Shown in pieces: positions 42,624 to 52,529 of a stretch of 64,000 nucleotides of DNA; position 1 is the stretch's first letter, and the number at the start of each line of letters is the position of its first letter. Position numbers and translations under genes: made by a program. The notes beneath the pieces were generated by a model. It made no database searches. It was not told where the DNA came from and worked only from the letters and a program-made list of their open reading frames with translations. The stretch is from Cordylochernes scorpioides (Eukaryota; Arthropoda; Arachnida; Pseudoscorpiones; Chernetidae). The stretch is from assembly GCA_030710605.1 (NCBI GenBank), contig CP092870.1, positions 92,102,924 through 92,166,923 of the forward strand. Reading direction: 5' to 3'.

Positions 42624-43370
42624 ATGACAAGTTCAAAATTAATAGTACCTTTTAGATGCTATAGCCCAGTGGAGGACACTTCGATCTTTTTGTACAAAAA
42701 TTTGAGGCTTACTTTTTGGCATCTGAAGGAGGAGATTAAAGTGCTGATTTTTACCTCGCTACCAGATTCTGAAACTTTGAAGCAGGGAAACGACATTTTC
42801 TTCCTGGTCTAATGAAAGATCAACCCTATGATACTATCATTCAAAGAATTAAGCTGCATTTGGATCCAAAGAAGAAAGTGATACTACAGCGGTGCAGATT
42901 TTTAAAGAGAATTCAACGGGAAGGAGAATCAATTTCGGAATATCTTAGAGAATTGAAACATTTGGCAATAAATTGTAATTTCGTCCATATGTTGGGAACC
43001 ATGATGCGAGACCGTTTTGTGGCTGTAATCAAGTCGGAAATCCTGCAAAAGAAGCTACTACAAGAGGACGACGATGTCACCCTGGATAAAGTTTTTGCAG
43101 TGGCGATCGCGTTCGAATTGGCGGAGATAAATACAAGAGAATTACAAGATAAATTAGTGGCCAAGATATCCCCTGTGAATTGAAAGGATAAAAAGGGCGA
43201 GTACAATAATAGTACGGCGCAGTATAGACCTTTCAGGCAAAGTGGCAAAGGCAAAATAGTGTGTTATAGATGTGGTGAAAGACATTCACACGTGGCATCT
43301 GTTTTACCTCATAGAACAAAGACTTCTTTTAAAATGTAATAAACTGGGTCATTTAAGTAGGGTCTGCAAA
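42624..43370 (+). pseudogene. gypsy gag remnant
   Basis: Two overlapping frames (42624-42812 and 42812-43183) carry capsid-like sequence such as RCRFLKRIQREGESISEYLR, typical of retrotransposon gag. After a stop, CYRCGERHSH at about 43262 begins a nucleocapsid zinc knuckle. A second one (CNKLGHLSRVCK) is reached in another frame. At least three disablements are visible. Confidence 0.8.
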
Positions 43371-43805
43371 GCTAGTAAAAGAATGTGGGGATGTAAATTT
43401 GTACAAGAGGACTCTATATATTCTGTACAGGGCGAAACTGATGCCACAATAAATTTAACAGTAGATGAATATTCTTTGTGTTTTACAATAGATACAGGAA
43501 CTCCAGTTACGTTAATACCTAAAGATATTTATAAGAATTATTGGCAAGGTAAAAGATTATTTCCAACAAATTTAAGATTAAAATCCTTTTGTGGTAAATC
43601 AATAGAGATTATAGATCAAATAAATGTTTTTGTGAAAGAAGCCAACCAATATTTACGATTAATAGTTGTAAATGAAAAAATCCAGGTAATTTTATTAGGA
43701 AGAGAATGGCTTAAGCAGTTGAAACTTCATTATTCTATATTGTTTAGCATTAAAATTTTAAATAATGAATATAATAGAAATATATTTAAATATATAAAAA
43801 TTTGA
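43272..43805 (+). pseudogene. gypsy zinc knuckle and aspartic protease region
   Basis: The frame has HLSRVCKASKRM followed by TIDTGTPVTLIPKDIY, the aspartic protease active site (DTG at about 43491-43499), then IIDQINVF and VILLGREWLKQLKLHY. The frame stays open through the protease and ends at a TGA near 43803, just before the reverse transcriptase. Confidence 0.85.
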
Positions 43806-44595
43806 TGGATAGGTATGTAGATTTGTTTAACAAAGATTTGGGCTGTCTAAAGGACGTTAGAATAAATTTTAATTTAAAAAAGGATGTGACTCCTGTGTTT
43901 TGTAAGGCCAGAAGTTTACCTTTCTCTCTAAAAAACAAAGTAGAGAATGAAATTGATCGTTTAGGGAATTCTTGCATTTTATAACCTATAGTTCATGCAT
44001 ATTGGACCGCTCCAATAGTACCGGCATCAAAAAAGGATGGTAGTGTAAGGATATGTGGTGATTTTAGATGTACAGCTAATAAAGCAATATAATTAGATAG
44101 GTATCCCATTCCATCGATCGATGAGATCTTTTCAAAATTATCTACAAGCACCGTACTTTCGACTCTAGACCTATCACAGGCTTACTTACAAGTAATGTTA
44201 GCGGAAGAAGCCAAAGCTGTTGTTGATATAAACACAACAAAGAGGTTGTTTTCTTATAAAAGACTACCATATGACGTAGCGGTAGCACCAAATAGATTTC
44301 AGAGGATTATGGAAGGCCTATTTTCTGATTTGCCAGGTGTGGCCTGCTACATAGATGAAATTTTGGTTGCAGGAAAAGACTTTGAAGATCATGAACAAAA
44401 GTTGGATCAAGTGTTTAAATGATTGCTAGAAAAAGGTTTAAAGTTAAACAGATATAAATGTAAATTTAAAAAGAAATCGGTGGAATATTTAGGGTTTAAA
44501 ATGGATAAATATGGACTGCATCCCTTATAAAATAAAATTAAAGCAGTGATAGAGGCGCCTGAACCTAAAGAATGTTTCGCAATTGAGACTTTCAT
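43802..44595 (+). pseudogene. gypsy reverse transcriptase
   Basis: The region contains PVFCKARSLPFSLK, WTAPIVPASKKDGSVRICGD and LSTLDLSQAYLQV (first catalytic Asp), then FQRIMEGLF. The active-site box reads CYIDEILVAG at about 44345-44370, where the family has Y-x-DD, so the second Asp is Glu. Stops occur at about 43982, 44090 and 44420 and again near 44530. Confidence 0.88.
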
Positions 44596-45289
44596 AGGAC
44601 TCTTAATTTATTATTATAGATTAATAAAGAATATGGCAAACATTTTAGCGCTATTCTATCAACTTTTGAATAAAAATTGTAGATGGAATTGGACGAAAAA
44701 ATATCGAATGTTATTTAAAAAATGTAAATCATTATTAATGGAATATGGACTAGGCGTAATTCTGAGTCATAGAAATGATAGAAAGGAAGAATTCCCTATA
44801 GCTTTTGTTTCTAGAACATTAACTGAAGCGGAAAAACGTTTCTCTCAACTAGAAAAGAAAGCGTTGAGCATAACTTTTGGCGTTGAGAAATTCAGACAAT
44901 ACTTACTGGGACGAAAATTTGTATTGGTCACAGACAACCGACCCTTAATTCATATATTTTCACCTCATAAACCAATTCCCATATGTGCATCATCTAGAAT
45001 TAAAATATGGTCCTTAAAATTAGCTGCATTTAATTATACTGTGGAATTTCGAAAAACTAGTGATAATTCCAATGTTGACGCATTGTCACGTCTAGAATCG
45101 AGTGTCAGGGAGTCTCTTGATGAAGACCAGGTACTTCTTCTTAGGAAGTCGAATGAGGTACCGTTCTATTTTATGGAGGTGGCTAATGAGACGCCCCAAG
45201 ATAAAATACTGTCTATAGTATTAAGGAATGTTAGAGAAGGCAAATGTGTGTGTGGAAATTCACAAGGGTACCGAGAGAAAACCCACTAG
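44546..45289 (+). pseudogene. gypsy RNase H domain
   Basis: A 247-codon frame carries YYRLIKNMANILALFYQLLN (connection), FPIAFVSRTLTEAEKRFSQL and EKKALSITFGVEKFRQYLLG. VLVTDNRPLIHIF holds the catalytic TDN Asp, followed by NVDALSRL. It is open throughout, but the expected start of the domain has a deletion between KCKSLLME and YGLGVILSH, which removes the first catalytic Asp block. Confidence 0.85.
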
Positions 45290-46152
45290 CTCCTCATTAT
45301 AAGATCAATGAGGAATTAAGTTTGGAGTTTGGTTGTCTTCAATAGCGTGAAAGAGTGGTAATTCCCCAAAAATTAATATCTTTAATTTTAAATGACTTGC
45401 ATGAAATACACATGGGGATTGTTAAAATGAAGATGATTGCCAGACGGTATTTTCTGGTGGCCAGGCATAGACAGTAACATCGAGAAGTTAACTAGAGAAT
45501 GTAGAGTATGCCAAGAATCGGCAAGCATGCCCCCGGCTACCATCTCGGAATGGACTTGGCCCGAAAAACCGTGGCATCGACTTCATCTTGATCTAGCGGG
45601 TCCGTTCATGGGAAGAATTTTTTGGTTCTCGTGGACGCATACTCAAAGTGGATAGAAATTTTTATCATCAAAGATATTACCAGAAAAACGATTATAAGTC
45701 ATCTTAGAGAAATTCTCGCCAGAATTGGATTGCCCTAATTTTTTGTTACAGATAACGGAAGACAGTTTGTCTCCGGTGAATTCGAGCAATTTACCAAAAT
45801 GAATGGTATATGGCACACTAAGACCAGTCCGTATAATCCTAGTACAAATGGTTTAGCTGAGAGATTTGTAAGAGAGTTTAAAAACCTTTTGAGAAATAAT
45901 AATGGGAAGGATGATTTAGAGACGAATCTACAAAGATTCCTATTTGCTCATAGAGCATTCCCCCAAACTGTAATAAAGGAATTCCCCGGCGGAACTGCTA
46001 ATGAAGAGAAGTTTAAGATCAAGATTCTCGAATTTAATACCAAGATGGGAAATCCGCGAGAGGTATTTCATGAGGCCGTAAGAAGGCAGGAGCAGTTTAC
46101 TACAGGTTGCGAGGTTTATTTCCGCAACTATGCAACTGGACCTAAACGGTAA
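45290..46152 (+). pseudogene. gypsy integrase region
   Basis: HEIHMGIVKMK and CRVCQESA mark the zinc-binding HHCC module in different frames, with RYFWWPGI-like sequence between. Next come PWHRLHLDLAGPF (first catalytic Asp), VTDNGRQF-like sequence with a stop at about 45738, and SPYNPSTNGLAERFVREFKN (catalytic Glu). The C-terminal part reads through to about 46150. Several stops and frame changes inactivate it. Confidence 0.85.
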
Positions 46153-46159
46153 AAAGGTA

Positions 46160-46550
46160 CCATTTTGGAATTATTGAGCTACCGTCACTACCTTATAAGT
46201 TGCGAGGGCGTCGTGTATAAGAGGCATATCAATCAATTGCGACCTGTGAGAAAGAAACAAGTGGAGACAAGAAATTTGATACTTCCTCGAACATCAGGAG
46301 AGAAGCCTGTAGGTGGAAGTCAGAAATAAAGTGAAGAGGAGGTTCCAGAGGTTACATCAGGAAACAAGGAGGAGACTGCTTCTGTGCACGTACCCTCTTG
46401 CACTCCTATACCAGGGCCTGTTGCTGTGCACGTGCCCTCTTGCACTCCTAAACCGGAGGCTGCCGCTGTGCAAGTGCCCGTCCGCAGTCCTAGACCTCAG
46501 AGAGCCAGGAAACCCCTAGACCGACTGGAGTATTATTAAGGGGGGAGATG
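46160..46550 (+). other. gypsy 3' region with degenerate repeats and polypurine tract
   Basis: 46380-46500 contains three related segments around TGCACGTGCCCTCTTGCACT, a short degenerate tandem. AAGGGGGGAGATG at 46538-46550 is the plus-strand primer site. Confidence 0.6.
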
Positions 46551-46693
46551 TGTTGTGTATGTAAATAGATGAAGATTATTTGCATTCTTTAAAGTCTCAT
46601 TATGTAAGAATATATGTGTATATAAATTGGACATTATTTATTGGCCAAACGAAAAGAATCTGAGGCTCTTTATTGGACACGACAAAAACAACA
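46551..46693 (+). repeat. gypsy right LTR
   Basis: It starts TGTTGTGTATGTAAATAGAT and ends near AAAACAACA. It is diverged from the left LTR. Confidence 0.8.
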
Positions 46694-46869
46694 ACGGCAT
46701 CCCAGAGTAAAATAAATCATCAGAGATAGATAAATATTTTTCAAATGAATTAAAATAAATATAATCGATACTGAGAGTTGAATTTGAAAAAATATAAAAT
46801 TATTATTTTCGAAATATAAATAGCTGAGAGGATTCCAGCAAACCGCATCTAAAATATCAGTTTTTTTTT

Positions 46870-47267
46870 TTTTGCTACATGTTTTAATTTGCATATACCT
46901 ATTTTACATATCTCAGATTGTATTTAAAAATCGTTAACCATTTCTTCTAACTTTTGGCGAAATGGTGTTTTATTAATTTATCATTTGATATTATTAGGGT
47001 TCTTTCCTGGTATTCAAAAAGTAAAAATACGTATCGTTCAGTTATATTTTTCAATTTATCAAACAATTTGGCCGCTGAATCGCTGATTCTGGTATGGCGC
47101 CATCTAGCGAATAAAGTTGTAACTAAAATCAATTTCGAATTTTTCATTATTTGCCATAAAAAATCCCATTGCATCCTGAACACAATGGTGTTTACCGCAT
47201 TGCTCTAGCGCAAATATTCGCGGAGTTATTAATTTTTAAAGTTGTGCGGGACTTTTGGATCACCCTG
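46870..47267 (-). repeat. right inverted terminal repeat of the 10.66-kb transposon
   Basis: Near-exact reverse complement of 36608-37004, including the GGCGCCATCTAGCG block. Confidence 0.85.
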
Positions 47268-47276
47268 TATATAGAA

Positions 47277-47775
47277 CGAAAATTGCAATTATACCGCAAA
47301 TGTTTCTTCTGAACGAAATATCGAAATTATTTTAAGGCGAAATAGCGATTGTTTCTAACCTTAGGATGAAGTATGATAATCGCTATTTCTCCTTAAAAAA
47401 TTTCCGATATTTCGTTCAGAAGAAACATTCGCGGTATAATTGCAATTTTCGTTCTACAATCATAAGCCGCATTATATTGTATTATAAATTACTTTATATA
47501 ATATTTACGAGCGGAAAAATATGTCCAGGGTAGCCTAGTGGACATGGCATCTGCCCGGTAAGCGGAACACTGTGGGTTCGATTCCCATCCCTGGACAATT
47601 TTATTTTTCCGTTTATCATTCATCCTTTCATACTTCATCCTTAAGGTTTAGAAATAATCGCTATTTCTCCTTTAAATAATTTCGATATTTCGTTCAAAAG
47701 AAACATTTGCGGTATAATTGCAATTTTCGTTCTATAATCATAAGCCGCATTATATTGTATTATAAATATATATCA
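47277..47775. repeat. family D foldback with a tRNA-like centre
   Basis: 47280-47400 and 47400-47490 are inverted family D copies (AAATAGCGATTGTTTCTAAC versus AATCGCTATTTCTCC). A tRNA-like sequence at 47523-47597 sits between CGGAAAAATA and ATTTTTCCG. A further family D copy follows at 47600-47770. It is related to 58905-59255, where the tRNA-like part has shrunk to TGTCCAGGGATTGG. Confidence 0.75.
47523..47597 (+). pseudogene. best-preserved tRNA-like sequence, 75 nt
   Basis: GTCCAGG pairs fully with CCTGGAC, followed by discriminator A. The D arm is GCC/GGC with A box TAGCCTAGTGG. Anticodon stem TCTGC/GCGGA encloses CCGGTAA (GGT in the anticodon position, nominally Thr, but C33 instead of U33). 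The T arm has B box GGTTCGATTCC. It could still be transcribed by Pol III, but the loop is non-canonical and no strong T run follows directly. Confidence 0.7.
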
Positions 47776-47779
47776 ATAG

Positions 47780-48365
47780 AGCATATATAATTCTAAATAT
47801 TCAACGAAAATCTCTATTTCTCTAGTATATAATGATTATATGTATATATGTAAGTAGATATATTCACACATTTTATACCCGCTTTCATATGGATCGTCAC
47901 GTGACCTTTATCTTGACCAGTATCTTGAAATTAGATTAAAAAATATTATATAATTAAATATTGTAAACATATAACATATTTGCTTATTTGCCATATTTTT
48001 CATCGCACTTGTTTAAAATTATATTTTGAATATTTTAGGAATATACGTATATATATGTATATGTGTCCATTAGTGTAACTAAAAATAAATTCTATTTTTT
48101 TTATCAGATCAATAACACGCGTGAAAGTTCTCGTCTAGTATTAAAACTTCAAACAGATAAGAAATCGGTGGTCAAATATCAATTTATAGGAATATTGACT
48201 TCACTGAATTCTAAGTTTGGAATCACAAGCCTAAGTGGATGGGATTGCAGCTTCTTGAATTGATTTCTGAAGGCAGTTTCTTTTCCAATACTTACAAGAG
48301 AATATGCATTAAAGCAAAATATTGAATTGAATTTGAAATATAACAGAAACAAATATGCAATTTTA
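47780..48365. other. unassigned AT-rich interval
   Basis: No gene recognised. Confidence 0.4.
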
Positions 48366-48428
48366 ATCTAGCCTATAGTAACACCTCTATGATTATAAAT
48401 AAACGTTTTCCCCTGATTTATACTAAAC

Positions 48429-48572
48429 AAATGAAGCTTCCAGGGTTAAGTTTCTTGTGCAACTTTTATTTTCAAGCTTTCGGACTTTTCAGTCCTTCAA
48501 CAGACAGACAAGTCCGAAAGCTTGAAAATAAAAAGTTGCACAAGAAACTTAACCCTTGGAAGCTTCATTTAT
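48429..48572. repeat. family F foldback
   Basis: Arms of about 60 bp containing CTTCCAGGGTTAAGTTTCTT and TCAAGCTTTCGGACTT and their complements surround a 20-bp spacer. The minus strand of the left arm reads CTGTTGAAGGACTG, then AAAGTCCGAAAGCTTG. Confidence 0.85.
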
Positions 48573-48889
48573 TTAATAATTGTAACACCTCTATGCTAAT
48601 ATTCAACTATTTAGAACATGCTAATTACCTTGAGAGAAGATATGAGTAATTAACTTCAAACTTCTCTTTATACAAATTCCTCTCTTTTTGCATATAATAC
48701 TTTTTTTTTAATTTATTTCAGAGAGTGTACCTGAAGAAGAACAGTAAAGTTTGAAAGCTTGTACGATTATATGCAAATATAATACAGATGTGATTTATTT
48801 TTCATGTAGTTTGAAGTTTTCAGACCCTTACGGCCTTAAATACTCATTCTTTGATATTTCAGAAAGTCTAAAAGATCAGCTTTTTTGGT

Positions 48890-49025
48890 CTTTGAGATAC
48901 ATCTTGTACCACGCTGATGAGGATCAACAGCCTGAAATGTTCATATGGTTAGCTTTTCTTGAATTATCAAGAAAGGGTGTTTGAACAATTCTGGAATAAT
49001 TGTAAATCAACAAATAGTTGATATT
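48890..49025 (+). repeat. family A repeat with decayed hammerhead
   Basis: It aligns with family A from GTACCACG onward and continues to AGCTTTTCTTGAATTATCAA. The ribozyme is described separately. Confidence 0.65.
48907..48955 (+). pseudogene. decayed hammerhead, family A
   Basis: CTGATGA (48914-48920) and GAAA (48934-48937) are kept with the same 13-nt spacing, but stem II is weakened (GGAT versus GCCT). ACGCGT has become ATGTTC, consistent with CpG decay. It is probably inactive. Confidence 0.65.
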
Positions 49026-49059
49026 GTCGCGGAGATAAATACAGCAAGGGCAAATTTAG

Positions 49060-49385
49060 GAATAATTAATTTATTATAAAGGTGGGTATTTACCTTTTAG
49101 TTCTCCAATAAAATTATATACAAGAAGTATTTATAAGGAGAACAACTTATCCCAAGGTAATAATAATGAGAGTGGTCAGCCACCGCCCCGTTTTCCTTAT
49201 TTGCCGATAAGATTCCGAGAACCCCTCACACCTGTGGTCCCGGAGTCCAGTGATGATTGACAGGTGTCCCATGGAGCTTCTTTTGACCGGAGTTGCAGAG
49301 CTACTTGACATTATTAATACCGACAGATAGCGCAAGCTACCCGCAACTTCTACCCGCACGATCAGGAAAAAACCTTTCTCTTCAT
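49060..49385. repeat. diverged repeat with family A tail
   Basis: 49317-49370 (CCGACAGATAGCGCAAGCTA, then CACGATCAGGAAAAAACC) is a family A tail. The preceding 250 bp (TGGTCAGCCACCGCCCCG) is unassigned. Confidence 0.45.
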
Positions 49386-49509
49386 TGTACCATTATGTTG
49401 CATTAGAAGACACTCTTTACTCTAAAAAATTGTTTTTTTTTATATCCTTATTCATTAAACAATTTTACTTTTAAAAAACTCTGAAAAATATATTTAAATT
49501 AATTTTCTA

Positions 49510-49523
49510 TTTTTAAATATATT

Positions 49524-49559
<36 letters not shown>

Positions 49560-49685
49560 CAAGAAATTGGGTTGGCCAAATATCACGGAGCAAGTTAAAT
49601 AAACGTTTAGTTTATTTTTGCTCCTCTAGATGACGCTCTGCCATCTAAAAAGCACATGTGCTCGTGGTCAGGAAAAGCCTTCTTT
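49510..49685. repeat. (TA)n and family A fragment
   Basis: A TA run at about 49530-49553 abuts CAAGAAATTGGGTTGGCCAA and the rest of one arm of the 10.4-kb palindrome family, ending GTGCTCGTGGTCAGGA. Confidence 0.7.
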
Positions 49686-49689
49686 ATTT

Positions 49690-50710
49690 TTAAAATATAT
49701 ATAATTGAAAGACATTTCTACAAATCCTTTATAAGTGCATTGAATAAAAAAGAAAGTGACGAAACCATTGAGAAGGAGTTTATCACTGATGAACCATAAT
49801 TACCCTCTTTTAATGTTATTCATTGTTGTATAGAAATAGGTCAGTATGGAAATAGCTTTTGATTAAAATACTTTTTTTAAATATTAGCGTTAAAATTATT
49901 TCCAAATTTGAGCTATAGATGGCGCTAAGACGAAATTGCTAAGTGGGCATGTGTTAGTGTGTGCGTGTGTGATTCATGCGTGCGCGTGTGTGTACATATG
50001 TGGATGTATGCGTCCGTTTGTGTGTATGGGTGCATGTCGTGGTATGTGTACTTCTAATCTCTGAACACTAATATTACATAAAATGTATATTCTCAATTTC
50101 AAAATTACTCATCCATGTTTCAGTAGGATATTTTAAAGTATAGTAAATTTTTCGTCTGCTCACAGGATATTTTTGGCGGGAAAAAAAAAATTGTATTCAA
50201 ATTTATTCAAGGGTGGATAGCGCGTTCTGTGAAATATTCACTTCGAGATCTTCCCCGAGTGATGATGATAAATTTGCTCTGGGAGAACTCTATTAAAATT
50301 CAGTGAATATATCTATGCAACACAACAGAAACGTTAGAACCGAAAATATATTTTTATTTCGTAATTTCTTGTGGTATTTTGGCCTTTTTTATCTATATGA
50401 ACATGGCGTTAAGATATTTATTTTATTCTTCGGTTTGTGAATTTCTTTTTAATTATACACAGTCTGTGTGAAATAAAAAAGATGCCGTTTATACGAGTCT
50501 TGAATTGACTCAGCAATCAGTTAAAGCTTGGCAATTTTCCATTCTTTTTTTTCCCCGAGTTTCTATCAACAAGACAGGGTAAAAAAAATTGAGGAGAAAA
50601 CAATTAAATTTTATTTGGTGAGCATTCAACAAGTATTTTTGAACTTTAAAATTATATTTCCTTTTTTAGTTTGTATTTTATATATAATTGGATTCACTTC
50701 TCATCATATA
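49690..50710. other. unassigned interval with (GT)-rich tract
   Basis: 49940-50045 is a degenerate GT-rich stretch (GTGTGTGCGTGTGTG). Otherwise AT-rich with no recognised gene. Confidence 0.4.
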
Positions 50711-50714
50711 CCTT

Positions 50715-50800
50715 TGCACACAGTAAAACCTCGCTATAGAGAACCTCAATGGGAACCCAATTTAGCCATAGTAACATCTGCAAATAATGATAAGACACAA
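50715..50800. mobile_element. pogo-type MITE fragment
   Basis: CAGTAAAACCTCGCTATAGA followed by ATGGGAACCCAATTTAGCC matches the pogo-type MITE ends elsewhere. Confidence 0.55.
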
Positions 50801-50812
50801 ACGGATTATAGA

Positions 50813-50965
50813 TTATAAACACAAGGTAATAAGACCAAATCCAAAAAAATAGTGTGTGTCGTTTCGGTAACACAGCGTTTTTACCATCTTCAGACAAAAG
50901 TGCTGTTACCGAAATGTCACACAATATTTATTTGGATTTGGTCTTATTACTTTGTGTTTATAATC
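50813..50965. repeat. foldback with hammerhead-like core
   Basis: Arms containing TAATAAGACCAAATCCAA and the complement are inverted around 50885. The minus strand carries CTGAAGA (50893-50887), a stem with GGTAA/TTACC, and GAAA (50865-50862). The downstream ACGACAC lacks the U needed at position 16.1, so this is a decayed or incomplete hammerhead. Confidence 0.7.
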
Positions 50966-50969
50966 TGCA

Positions 50970-51765
50970 AATAATATCAACAAATAATTGTTTGAGTTAA
51001 AGGTGATCCATTGATATATAAAAAAAGACATACCTGGGTGGGTATTCGAAAGAAAACCTTTTTTTATAAATATTTCGAAGGATATTTCAGCCTTCTCTAT
51101 CAATTCCCTTCCTACAGAGAAAGTTACAGAAGAAGGTAAACAATAGCCATCTTAGAGTTATCTGGATTAATGACAAACAGTTGAACCAGATATCGGCTAC
51201 CGGTCAAATCGACCAATTTAAACAGACGAAAACTTATTAGGTTCTGAATGTTTTCATTAAGTTTACCGCTTTAAATTTAGGACTTTTTTTCCTCATACCT
51301 TGGAATTTATTGAAAATCTTTCTACTTTAGAAATTTATTTTTTTGAAATGGAACAATGGCGTGAATATTGGAGAAAATGTCTCAAATTTTTCTTTTCTTC
51401 GTGTGATTTGTTTTATCGTTTTTTTCTTCATATCTTTAACTTTATATATAAAGTACTTGTACTCTTAAAAATTTATATATATTTTTTTATATAACAAATT
51501 GAGGAGATTTATTTTCCCAAAAATTAAGGTAAGGTTATGTTTAAAATGTGTGTAATAACTTATTTATTAAAATTATATATTACAATCCTATTGTAGTTTA
51601 ATATAATATTAGCTTAAATATTTTGTTATATTATGTAGAATCAGCTTTACATTCTGAACTAGCAATTAATAATAATGTCTCCCCACTAAAAAAAAGTATA
51701 TAATTTCAAATTAATTGCTATATATATAAGGATATTTTGCTGGGAGGAAATTGACATATAAAAAT
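50970..51765. other. unassigned AT-rich interval
   Basis: No gene recognised. Confidence 0.4.
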
Positions 51766-51769
51766 AAAA

Positions 51770-51905
51770 GTCACCTCTCCCGTTAAATTAGACGCCGAAG
51801 CTGTTGTTGTGGCTTTGTCACCGACCCGAGTCCGATAGTTCGTGGAGATGGTCAATAGATGGCGCCTGGTTTAAGCGTCTATTTTTACGGTGGAAGTGAC
51901 TCATA
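51770..51905. repeat. family B foldback, no ribozyme
   Basis: GTCACCTCTCCCGTTAAATT and its diverged inverse enclose TTGTGGCTTTGTCACCGACC and ATAGATGGCGCC. The hammerhead half is absent. Confidence 0.7.
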
Positions 51906-51917
51906 TATATATATAAG

Positions 51918-52266
51918 CATAGGGCGCCTCTCCCGTCAAAACTAGACGCCATCTATTGAACTAGCGGCCTCGGGTCGGTGACAAAGCCACATCAGCTTTG
52001 GTAAATTGAGAAGCGTCCACCTAGAGACCATGGTTTCAAGCTAATGACCTTCGTCAGTCTAGGGCGGACTTTATTCCGTGAGATCCACACGGGATCTAAT
52101 GGAATCTTCACAATCTACCAAAGAGGTGTTTAGCTAGCAAAGTGGCTGAGAAAATCTATCACCAAAATATAAATAGAAATTTTGTCGAAAGGAAATTAAT
52201 CTATAAAAACATAGGACGCCTCTCCCGTCAAAATAAACGTCAAAACTAGACGCCATCTATTGACCA
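51918..52266 (-). mobile_element. family B repeat carrying a hammerhead, about 292-bp period
   Basis: Minus-strand counterpart of 25815-26156. CATAGG followed by CGCCTCTCCCGTCAAA occurs at 51918 and again at 52210, so one unit plus about 50 bp is present. The interior order is the same, including GATCTAATGGAATCTTCAC and CACATCAGCTTTGG. Confidence 0.75.
52015..52069 (-). ncRNA. hammerhead ribozyme, family B, second copy
   Basis: On the minus strand: stem I GTCCGCCCTAGA (52069-52058), core CTGACGA (52057-52051), stem-loop II AGGT CATTA GCTT (52050-52038, with G-U wobbles but still paired), GAAA (52037-52034), ACCATGGT (52034-52027), C17 (52026) and TCTAGGTGGAC (52025-52015). Stems I and III are identical to the 26-kb copy. 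Confidence 0.82.
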
Positions 52267-52294
52267 CCGCCGCAAAATAGATAAATTTCCTATA

Positions 52295-52527
52295 CAGTAA
52301 ATTATCTTATAACGCGATTAATGTGTTCCGTGTTGTATGAAATCGCGTTATAGGAATTCGCGTTGTACTAAATAAAACTTGTATAACGCGAATGTTGTTA
52401 GGGTAAATTGTTTTATTTCATAACGCGTTATACCAAAATTCGCGTTGTATAAATAAATTTGTCGCAATTTTTTTATCGTGTTGTACGAAATCGCGTTGTA
52501 AAAACTCGCGTTATAGGAGAGTATACT
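52295..52527. mobile_element. MITE, TATAACGCG type
   Basis: Termini CAGTAAATTATCTTATAACG and the complement of CGTTATAGGAGAGTATACTG are flanked by TA. Several internal copies of TCGCGTTATA or TCGCGTTGTA are present. Non-coding. Confidence 0.75.
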
Positions 52528-52529
52528 GT

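Larger units (their letters stand above)
42072..46693 (+). mobile_element. Ty3/gypsy LTR retrotransposon, degraded
   Basis: LTRs of about 136 bp (42072-42207) and 143 bp (46551-46693) are clearly diverged, so the insertion is old. GTGGCGACGAGGAT follows the left LTR in the primer-binding position. The purine tract AAGGGGGGAGATG precedes the right LTR. Domain order is gag, protease, reverse transcriptase, RNase H, integrase, diagnostic of Ty3/gypsy. ACAG before and ACGG after may be a diverged target duplication. GGCATCCCAGAG after the right LTR would continue the LINE frame as GIPE. Confidence 0.92.
36608..47267. mobile_element. 10.66-kb transposon with about 400-bp inverted termini, nested insertions
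   Basis: CAGGGTGATCCAAAAGTCCC starts the left end, and its complement ends the right at 47267. Both are next to TA. The inverted arms run 36608-37004 and about 46870-47267 with few mismatches. Inside are a decayed IS630/mariner-type transposase (minus strand, 37.8-38.75 kb), a LINE (38.88-40.92 kb plus small remnants), a mariner (40923-42061) and a gypsy element (42072-46693). The two arms could also be two copies of a short foldback in opposite orientation, but the transposase just inside the left arm favours one element. Confidence 0.75.

Noticed and set aside
36608..47267. Giant viral-like element (Maverick/Polinton)
   Set aside because: Long inverted termini fit superficially, but no DNA polymerase, ATPase, protease or capsid genes are present. 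The interior is ordinary transposons and the flank is TA, not a 6-bp duplication.
49940..50045. Regulatory Z-DNA element
   Set aside because: The GT-rich tract is interrupted and typical of microsatellite decay. Nothing supports a specific role.
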